The notes below the pieces were generated by a model. It saw only the letters and a program-made list of their open reading frames with translations, searched no databases and was not told the DNA's origin. Positions 50,501-61,557 of a stretch of 64,000 nucleotides of DNA are shown here, in pieces. A program made the translations under genes and the position numbers. Source of the DNA: Eunapius fragilis. Lineage: Eukaryota; Porifera; Demospongiae; Spongillida; Spongillidae. Location of the stretch: NCBI GenBank assembly GCA_963681505.1, contig OY811974.1, forward strand, positions 13,847,105 to 13,911,104, read 5' to 3'. How positions within the stretch are numbered: position 1 is the stretch's first letter; each line of letters starts with the position of its first letter.

Positions 50501-53450
50501 CCACTGCACACATGGAAGATAGCAGTAACCACTCCTCTATCTGTGTTAAATGCCACCCTGAGCATACCTGCTTCGGTATGGGTTACCCAAGCGATTCAAA
50601 AGTAGGTTCCCACCCATACATTCCTATGGGAAACCACCCATACATCTCTATGGGAAATATTGACTATCTTAGCATCGAGGTGTTGATGAGGCATGCAATA
50701 TGAGAAAACCACTGCACACATGGAAGATAGCAGTAACCATTCCTCTATCTGTTTTAAATGCCATCCCGAGGATACCTGCTTTGGTATGGGTTTACCAAGC
50801 AATTCAAAAGTAGGTTCCCACCCATACATTTCCATGGGAAATTTTTGACTATCTTAGCATCGAGGTGTTGATGAGACATGCAATATGAGCAAACCACTGC
50901 ACACATGGACGATAGCAGTAACCATTCCTCTAACTGTTTTAAATGCCACCCCGAACATACCTGCTATGGTATGGGTTTACCAAGCGATTCAAAAGTAGGT
51001 TCCCACCTATACATTTCTATGGGAAATTTTTGACTATCTTAGCATCGAGGTGTTGATGAGACATGCAATATGAGCAAACCACTGCCCAAATGGAAGATAG
51101 CAGTAACCACTCCTCTATCTCTTTTTAATGCCACACCGATCATACCTGCTTTGGTATGGGTTTACGAAGCGATTCAAAAGTAGGTTCCCACCCATACATT
51201 TCTATGGGAAATTTTTGACTATCATAGCATCGAGGTGTTGATGAGACATGCAATATGAGCAAACCACTGCACACATGGAAGATAGCAGTAACCATTCCTC
51301 TATCTCTTTTCAATGCCACCCCGAGGATACCAGCTTTGATGTGGGTTTACCAAGCGATTCAAAAGTAGGTACCCACCCATACATTTCTATGGGAAATTTT
51401 TGACTATCTTAGCATCGAGGTGTTGATGAGACATGCAATATGAGCAAACCACTGCACTCATTGAAGATAGCAGTAACCATTCCTCTGTCTGTTTAAAATG
51501 CCACCCCGAGCATACCTGCTTCGGTATGGGTTATCCAAGCGATTCAAATGTAGGTTCCCACCCATACATTCTTATGGGAAACCATCCATACATTTCTATG
51601 GGAAATATTGACTATCTTAGCATCGAGGTGTTGATGAGGCATGCAATTTGAACAAACCACAGCACTCATGGAAGATAGCAGTAACCATTCCTTTATCTGG
51701 TTTAAATGCCACCCCGAGGATACCTGCTTAGGTATGGGTTTACCAAGCGATTCAAAAGTAGGTTCCCACCTATACATTTCTATGGGAAATTTTTGACTAT
51801 CTTAGCATCGAGGTGTTGATGAGACATGCAATATGAGCAAACCACTGCCCAAATGGAAGATAGCAGTAACCACTCCTCTATCTCTTTTTAATGCCACACC
51901 GATCATACCTGCTTTGGTATGGGTTTACGAAGCGATTCAAAAGTAGGTTCCCACCCATACATTCCTATGGGAAATTTATGACTATCTTAGCATCGAGGTG
52001 TTGATGAGACATGCAATATGAGCAAACCACTGCACACATGGAAGATAGCAGTAACCACTCCTCTATCTGTGTTAAATGCCACCCTGAGCATACCTGCTTC
52101 GGTATGGGTTACCCAAGCAATTCAAAAGTAGGTTCCCACCCATACATTCCTATGGGAAACCACCCATACATCTCTATGGGAAATATTGACTATCTTAGCA
52201 TCGAGGTGTTGATGAGGCATGCAATATGAGTAAACCACTGCACACATGGAAGATAGCAGTAACCATTCCTCTATCTGTTTTAAATGCCATCCCGAGGATA
52301 CCTGCTTTGGTATGGGTTTACCAAGCAATTCAAAAGTAGGTTCCCACCCATACATTTCCATGGGAAATTTTTGACTATCTTAGCATCGAGGTGTTGATGA
52401 GACATGCATTATGAGCAAACCACTGCACACATGGAAGATAGCAGTAACCATTCCTCTATCTGTTTTAAATGCCACCCCGTGCATACCTGCTTCGGTGTGG
52501 GTTACCCAAGCGATTCAAAAGTAGGTTCCCACCCATACATTCCTATGGGAAACCACCCATTCATCTCTATGGGAAATATTGACTATCTTAGCATCGAGGT
52601 GTTGATGAGGCATGCAATATGAGCAAACCACTGCACACATGGAAGATAGCAGTAACCACTCCTCTATCTCTTTTTAATGCCACCCCGAGGATACCTGCTT
52701 TGGGATGGGTTTACCAAGCAATTCAAAAGTAGGTTCCCATCCATACATTTCCATGGGAAATTTTTGACTATCTTAGCATCGAGGTGTTGATGAGACATGC
52801 AATATGAGCAAACCGCTGCACTCATGGAAGATAGCAGTAACCATTCCTCTATCTGTTTAAAATGCCACCCCGAGCATACCTGCTTCGGCATAGGTTCCCC
52901 AAGCGATTCAAAAGTAGGTTCCCACCCATACATTCTTATGGGAAACCATCCATACATCTCTACGGGAAATATTGACTATCTTAGCATCGAGGTGTTGATG
53001 AGGCATGCAGTACGAGCAAACCACTGCACACATGGAAGATAGCAGTAACCACTCTTCTATCTCTTTTCAATGCCACCCCGAGCATACCTGCTTCGGTATG
53101 GGTTAACCAAGCGATTCAAAAGTAGGTTCCCACCCATACATTCTTATGGGAAACCATCCATACATCTGTATGGGAAATATTGACTATCTTAGCATCGAGG
53201 TGTTGATGAGGCATGCAAAATTAAAAAACCACAGCACACATGGAAGATAGCAGTAACCACTCCTCTATCTCTTTTCAATGCCACCCCGAGGATACCTGCT
53301 TAGGTATGGGTTTACCAAGCGATTCAAAAGTAGGTTCCGACCCATACATTTCTATGGGAAATTATCTTAGCATCGAGGTGTTGATGAGACATGCAATATG
53401 AGCAAACCGCTGCACTCATGGAAGATAGCAGTAACCATTCCTCTATCTGT
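47515..53450 (+). repeat. 5,935-bp HOR, copy 1
   Basis: The unit equals 22S+9L with one S monomer lacking 7 bases, where the phrase between GGGAAA and CTTAGC is shortened at about 53,357. Within the unit a 1,133-bp subrepeat (5S+1L) occurs twice: landmark GCATCAAGGTG at about 47,643 and 48,776. Landmarks recur at exactly 5,935 bp: 48,589/54,524, 49,722/55,657, 51,433/57,368, 52,797/58,732. Confidence 0.9.
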
Positions 53451-56400
53451 TTAAAATGCCACCCCGAGCATACCTGCTTTGGTATGGGTTTACCAAGCGA
53501 TTCAAAAGTAGGTTCCCACCCATACATTCCTATGGGAAACCACCCATACATCTCTATGGGAAAAATTGTCTATCTTAGCATCAAGGTGTTGATGAGACAT
53601 GCAATATGAGCAAACCACTGCCCACATGGAAGATAGCAGTAACCACTCCTCTATCACTTTTTAATGCCACCCCGATCATACCTGCTTTAGTATGGGTTTA
53701 CCAAGCGATTCAAAAGTAGGTTCCCACCCATACATTTCTATGGGAAATTTTTGACTATCTTAGCATCGAGTTGTTGATGAGACATGCAATATGAGCAAAG
53801 CACTGCCCACATGGAAGATAGCAGTAGCCACTCCTCTATCTCTTTTTAATGCCACCCCGATCATACCTTCTTTGGTATGGGTTTACCAAGCGATTCAAAA
53901 GTAGGTTCCCACCCATACATTTCTATGGGAAATTTTTGACTATCTTAGCATCGAGGTGTTGATTAGACATGCAATATTAGCTAACCACTGCACACATGGA
54001 AGATAGCAGTAACCATTCCTCTATCTATTTTAAATGCCACCCTGAGCATACCTGCTTAGGTATGGGTTTACCAAGCGATTCAAAAGTAGGTTCCCACCCA
54101 AACATTTCTATGGGAAATCATTGAGTATCTTAGCATCGAGGTGTTGATGAGACATGCAATATGAGCTAACCACTGCACACATGGAAGATAGCAGTAACCA
54201 TTCCTCTATCTATTTTAAATGCCACCCCGAGCATACCTGCTTTGGGATGGGTTTCCCAAGCGATTCAAAAGTAGGTTCCCACCCATACATTTCTATGGGA
54301 AATTTTTGACAATCTTAGCATAGAGGTGTTGATGAGACATGCAATATGAGCAAACCTCTGCCCACATGAAAGATAGCAGTAACCACTCCTCTATCTCTTT
54401 TTAATGCCACCCCGATCATACCAGCTTTGGTATGGGTTTACCAAGCGATTCAAAAGTAGGTTCCCACCCATACATTTCTATGGGAAATTTTTGACTATCT
54501 TAGCATCGAGGTGTTGATGAGACATGCAATATGAGCAAACCACTGCACACATGGAAGATAGCAGTAACCACTCCTCTATCTGTGTTAAATGCCATCCGGA
54601 GCATACCTGCTTCGGTATGGTTTACCCAAGCGATTCAAAAGTAGGTTCTCACCCATACATTCCTATGGGAAACCACCCATACATCTCTATGGGAAAAATT
54701 GTCTATCTTAGCATCAAGGTGTTGATGAGACATGCAATATGAGCAAACCACTGCCCACATGGAAGATAGCAGTAACCACTCCTCTATCACTTTTTAATGC
54801 CACCCCGATCATACCTGCTTTAGTATGGGTTTACCAAGCGATTCAAAAGTAGGTTCCCACCCATACATTTCTATGGGAAATTTTTGACTATGTTAGCATC
54901 GAGGTGTTGATGAGACATGCAATATGAGCAAAGCACTGCCCACATGGAAGACAGCAGTAGCCACTCCTCTATCTCTTTTTAATGCCACCCCGATCATATC
55001 TTCTTTGGTATGGGTTTACCAAGCGATTCAAAAGTAGGTTCCCACCCATACATTTCTATGGGAAATTTTTGACTATCTTAGCATCGAGGTGATGATGAGA
55101 CATGCAATATTAGCTAACCACTGCACACATGGAAGATAGCAGTAACCATTCCTCTATCTATTTTAAATGCCACCCCGAGCATACCTGCTTTGGTATGGGT
55201 TTACCAAGCGATTCAAACGTAGGTTCCCACCCAAACATTTCTATGGGAAATTATTGAGTATCTTAGCATCGAGGTGTTGATGAGACATGCAATATGAGCT
55301 AACCACTGCACACATGGAAGATAGCAGTAACCATTCCTCTATCTATTTTAAATGCCACGCCGAGCATACCTGCTTTGGTATGGGTTTACCAAGCGATTCA
55401 AAAGTAGGTTCCCACCCATACATTTCTATGGGAAATTTTTGACAATCTTAGCATAGAGGTGTTGATGAGACATGCAATATGAGCAAACCACTGCCCACAT
55501 GAAAGATAGCAGTAACCACTCCTCTATCTCTTTTTAATGCCACCCCGAGGATACCTGCTTTGGTATGGGTTTACCAAGCGATTCAAAAGTAGGTTCCCAC
55601 CCATACATTTCTATGGGAAATTTTTGACTATCTTAGCATTGAGGTGTTGATGAGACATGCAATATGAGCAAACCACTGCACACATGGAAGATAGCAGTAA
55701 CCACTCCTCTATCTGTGTTAAATGCCACCCGGAGCATACCCGCTTCGGTATGGTTTACCCAAGCGATTCAAAAGTAGGTTCCCACCCATACATTCCTATG
55801 GGAAACCACCCATACATCTCTATGGGAAATATTGACTATCTTAGCATCGAGGTGTTGATGAGGCATGCAATATGAGCAAACCACTGCCCACATGAAAGAT
55901 AGCAGTAACCACTCCTCTATCTCTTTTTAATGCCACCCCGAGGATACCTGCTTTGGGATGGGTTTACCAAGCAAATCAAAAGTAGGTTCCCACCCATACA
56001 TTTCCATGGGAAATTTTTGACTATCTTAGCATCGAGGTGTTGATGAGACATGCAATATGAGTAAACCACTGCACACATGGAAGATAGCAGTAACCATTCC
56101 TCTAACTGTTTTAAATGCCACCCCGAACATACCTGCTTTGGTATGGGTTTACCAAGCGATTCAAAAGTAGGTTCCCACCCATACATTTCTATGGGAAATT
56201 TTTGACTATCTTAGCATCGAGGTGTTGATGAGACATGCAATATGAGCAAACCACTGCCCAAATGGAAGAGAGCAGTAACCACTCCTCTATCTCTTTTTAA
56301 TGCCACACCGATCATACCTGCTTTGGTATGGGTTTACCAAGCGATTCAAAAGTAGGTTCCCACCCATACATTCCTATGGGAAATTTATGACTATCTTAGC

Positions 56401-59385
56401 ATCGAGGTGTTGATGAGACATGCAATATGAGCAAACCACTGCACACATGGAAGATAGCAGTAACCACTCCTCTATCTGTGTTAAATGCCACCCTGAGCAT
56501 ACCTGCTTCGGTATGGGTTACCCAAGCGATTCAAAAGTAGGTTCCCACCCATACATTCCTATGGGAAACCACCCATACATCTCTATGGGAAATATTGACT
56601 ATCTTAGCATCGAGGTGTTGATGAGGCATGCAATATGAGAAAACCACTGCACACATGGAAGATAGCAGTAACCATTCCTCTATCTGTTTTAAATGCCATC
56701 CCGAGGATACCTGCTTTGGTATGGGTTTACCAAGCAATTCAAAAGTAGGTTCCCACCCATACATTTCCATGGGAAATTTTTGACTATCTTAGCATCGAGG
56801 TGTTGATGAGACATGCAATATGAGCAAACCACTGCACACATGGACGATAGCAGTAACCATTCCTCTAACTGTTTTAAATGCCACCCCGAACATACCTGCT
56901 ATGGTATGGGTTTACCAAGCGATTCAAAAGTAGGTTCCCACCTATACATTTCTATGGGAAATTTTTGACTATCTTAGCATCGAGGTGTTGATGAGACATG
57001 CAATATGAGCAAACCACTGCCCAAATGGAAGATAGCAGTAACCACTCCTCTATCTCTTTTTAATGCCACACCGATCATACCTGCTTTGGTATGGGTTTAC
57101 GAAGCGATTCAAAAGTAGGTTCCCACCCATACATTTCTATGGGAAATTTTTGACTATCATAGCATCGAGGTGTTGATGAGACATGCAATATGAGCAAACC
57201 ACTGCACACATGGAAGATAGCAGTAACCATTCCTCTATCTCTTTTCAATGCCACCCCGAGGATACCAGCTTTGATGTGGGTTTACCAAGCGATTCAAAAG
57301 TAGGTACCCACCCATACATTTCTATGGGAAATTTTTGACTATCTTAGCATCGAGGTGTTGATGAGACATGCAATATGAGCAAACCACTGCACTCATTGAA
57401 GATAGCAGTAACCATTCCTCTGTCTGTTTAAAATGCCACCCCGAGCATACCTGCTTCGGTATGGGTTATCCAAGCGATTCAAATGTAGGTTCCCACCCAT
57501 ACATTCTTATGGGAAACCATCCATACATTTCTATGGGAAATATTGACTATCTTAGCATCGAGGTGTTGATGAGGCATGCAATTTGAACAAACCACAGCAC
57601 TCATGGAAGATAGCAGTAACCATTCCTTTATCTGGTTTAAATGCCACCCCGAGGATACCTGCTTAGGTATGGGTTTACCAAGCGATTCAAAAGTAGGTTC
57701 CCACCTATACATTTCTATGGGAAATTTTTGACTATCTTAGCATCGAGGTGTTGATGAGACATGCAATATGAGCAAACCACTGCCCAAATGGAAGATAGCA
57801 GTAACCACTCCTCTATCTCTTTTTAATGCCACACCGATCATACCTGCTTTGGTATGGGTTTACGAAGCGATTCAAAAGTAGGTTCCCACCCATACATTCC
57901 TATGGGAAATTTATGACTATCTTAGCATCGAGGTGTTGATGAGACATGCAATATGAGCAAACCACTGCACACATGGAAGATAGCAGTAACCACTCCTCTA
58001 TCTGTGTTAAATGCCACCCTGAGCATACCTGCTTCGGTATGGGTTACCCAAGCAATTCAAAAGTAGGTTCCCACCCATACATTCCTATGGGAAACCACCC
58101 ATACATCTCTATGGGAAATATTGACTATCTTAGCATCGAGGTGTTGATGAGGCATGCAATATGAGTAAACCACTGCACACATGGAAGATAGCAGTAACCA
58201 TTCCTCTATCTGTTTTAAATGCCATCCCGAGGATACCTGCTTTGGTATGGGTTTACCAAGCAATTCAAAAGTAGGTTCCCACCCATACATTTCCATGGGA
58301 AATTTTTGACTATCTTAGCATCGAGGTGTTGATGAGACATGCATTATGAGCAAACCACTGCACACATGGAAGATAGCAGTAACCATTCCTCTATCTGTTT
58401 TAAATGCCACCCCGTGCATACCTGCTTCGGTGTGGGTTACCCAAGCGATTCAAAAGTAGGTTCCCACCCATACATTCCTATGGGAAACCACCCATTCATC
58501 TCTATGGGAAATATTGACTATCTTAGCATCGAGGTGTTGATGAGGCATGCAATATGAGCAAACCACTGCACACATGGAAGATAGCAGTAACCACTCCTCT
58601 ATCTCTTTTTAATGCCACCCCGAGGATACCTGCTTTGGGATGGGTTTACCAAGCAATTCAAAAGTAGGTTCCCATCCATACAGTTCCATGGGAAATTTTT
58701 GACTATCTTAGCATCGAGGTGTTGATGAGACATGCAATATGAGCAAACCGCTGCACTCATGGAAGATAGCAGTAACCATTCCTCTATCTGTTTAAAATGC
58801 CACCCCGAGCATACCTGCTTCGGCATAGGTTCCCCAAGCGATTCAAAAGTAGGTTCCCACCCATACATTCTTATGGGAAACCATCCATACATCTCTACGG
58901 GAAATATTGACTATCTTAGCATCGAGGTGTTGATGAGGCATGCAGTACGAGCAAACCACTGCACACATGGAAGATAGCAGTAACCACTCTTCTATCTCTT
59001 TTCAATGCCACCCCGAGCATACCTGCTTCGGTATGGGTTAACCAAGCGATTCAAAAGTATGTTCCCACCCATACATTCTTATGGGAAACCATCCATACAT
59101 CTGTATGGGAAATATTGACTATCTTAGCATCGAGGTGTTGATGAGGCATGCAAAATTAAAAAACCACAGCACACATGGAAGATAGCAGTAACCACTCCTC
59201 TATCTCTTTTCAATGCCACCCCGAGGATACCTGCTTAGGTATGGGTTTACCAAGCGATTCAAAAGTAGGTTCCGACCCATACATTTCTATGGGAAATTAT
59301 CTTAGCATCGAGGTGTTGATGAGACATGCAATATGAGCAAACCGCTGCACTCATGGAAGATAGCAGTAACCATTCCTCTATCTGT
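53451..59385 (+). repeat. 5,935-bp HOR, copy 2
   Basis: Second full copy. The few differences from copy 1 that I noticed are GAGATATGC against GAGACATGC near 47,840/53,775, CATTTCCATGG against CAGTTCCATGG near 52,747/58,682, and AAGTAGG against AAGTATG near 53,123/59,058. That is far fewer than one per 500 bp by eye. Confidence 0.9.
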
Positions 59386-61557
59386 TTAAAATGCCACCCC
59401 GAGCATACCTGCTTTGGTATGGGTTTACCAAGCGATTCAAAAGTAGGTTCCCACCCATACATTCCTATGGGAAACCACCCATACATCTCTATGGGAAAAA
59501 TTGTCTATCTTAGCATCAAGGTGTTGATGAGACATGCAATATGAGCAAACCACTGCCCACATGGAAGATAGCAGTAACCACTCCTCTATCACTTTTTAAT
59601 GCCACCCCGATCATACCTGCTTTAGTATGGGTTTACCAAGCGATTCAAAAGTAGGTTCCCACCCATACATTTCTATGGGAAATTTTTGACTATCTTAGCA
59701 TCGAGTTGTTGATGAGACATGCAATATGAGCAAAGCACTGCCCACATGGAAGATAGCAGTAGCCACTCCTCTATCTCTTTTTAATGCCACCCCGATCATA
59801 CCTTCTTTGGTATGGGTTTACCAAGCGATTCAAAAGTAGGTTCCCACCCATACATTTCTATGGGAAATTTTTGACTATCTTAGCATCGAGGTGTTGATTA
59901 GACATGCAATATTAGCTAACCACTGCACACATGGAAGATAGCAGTAACCATTCCTCTATCTATTTTAAATGCCACCCTGAGCATACCTGCTTAGGTATGG
60001 GTTTACCAAGCGATTCAAAAGTAGGTTCCCACCCAAACATTTCTATGGGAAATCATTGAGTATCTTAGCATCGAGGTGTTGATGAGACATGCAACATGAG
60101 CTAACCACTGCACACATGGAAGATAGCAGTAACCATTCCTCTATCTATTTTAAATGCCACCCCGAGCATACCTGCTTTGGGATGGGTTTCCCAAGCGATT
60201 CAAAAGTAGGTTCCCACCCATACATTTCTATGGGAAATTTTTGACAATCTTAGCATAGAGGTGTTGATGAGACATGCAATATGAGCAAACCTCTGCCCAC
60301 ATGAAAGATAGCAGTAACCACTCCTCTATCTCTTTTTAATGCCACCCCGATCATACCAGCTTTGGTATGGGTTTACCAAGCGATTCAAAAGTAGGTTCCC
60401 ACCCATACATTTCTATGGGAAATTTTTGACTATCTTAGCATCGAGGTGTTGATGAGACATGCAATATGAGCAAACCACTGCACACATGGAAGATAGCAGT
60501 AACCACTCCTCTATCTGTGTTAAATGCCATCCGGAGCATACCTGCTTCGGTATGGTTTACCCAAGCGATTCAAAAGTAGGTTCTCACCCATACATTCCTA
60601 TGGGAAACCACCCATACATCTCTATGGGAAAAATTGTCTATCTTAGCATCAAGGTGTTGATGAGACATGCAATATGAGCAAACCACTGCCCACATGGAAG
60701 ATAGCAGTAACCACTCCTCTATCACTTTTTAATGCCACCCCGATCATACCTGCTTTAGTATGGGTTTACCAAGCGATTCAAAAGTAGGTTCCCACCCATA
60801 CATTTCTATGGGAAATTTTTGACTATGTTAGCATCGAGGTGTTGATGAGACATGCAATATGAGCAAAGCACTGCCCACATGGAAGACAGCAGTAGCCACT
60901 CCTCTATCTCTTTTTAATGCCACCCCGATCATATCTTCTTTGGTATGGGTTTACCAAGCGATTCAAAAGTAGGTTCCCACCCATACATTTCTATGGGAAA
61001 TTTTTGACTATCTTAGCATCGAGGTGATGATGAGACATGCAATATTAGCTAACCACTGCACACATGGAAGATAGCAGTAACCATTCCTCTATCTATTTTA
61101 AATGCCACCCCGAGCATACCTGCTTTGGTATGGGTTTACCAAGCGATTCAAACGTAGGTTCCCACCCAAACATTTCTATGGGAAATTATTGAGTATCTTA
61201 GCATCGAGGTGTTGATGAGACATGCAATATGAGCTAACCACTGCACACATGGAAGATAGCAGTAACCATTCCTCTATCTATTTTAAATGCCACGCCGAGC
61301 ATACCTGCTTTGGTATGGGTTTACCAAGCGATTCAAAAGTAGGTTCCCACCCATACATTTCTATGGGAAATTTTTGACAATCTTAGCATAGAGGTGTTGA
61401 TGAGACATGCAATATGAGCAAACCACTGCCCACATGAAAGATAGCAGTAACCACTCCTCTATCTCTTTTTAATGCCACCCCGAGGATACCTGCTTTGGTA
61501 TGGGTTTACCAAGCGATTCAAAAGTAGGTTCCCACCCATACATTTCTATGGGAAATT
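59386..61557 (+). repeat. 5,935-bp HOR, copy 3, partial
   Basis: The first 2.17 kb or so of a third copy, matching at 5,935 bp (54,524/60,459). It stops near 61,557, where copy 2 has GACTATCTTAGCATTGAGG but this copy repeats the preceding 185-bp monomer (GACAATCTTAGCATAGAGG at about 61,375 and 61,560). Confidence 0.85.
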
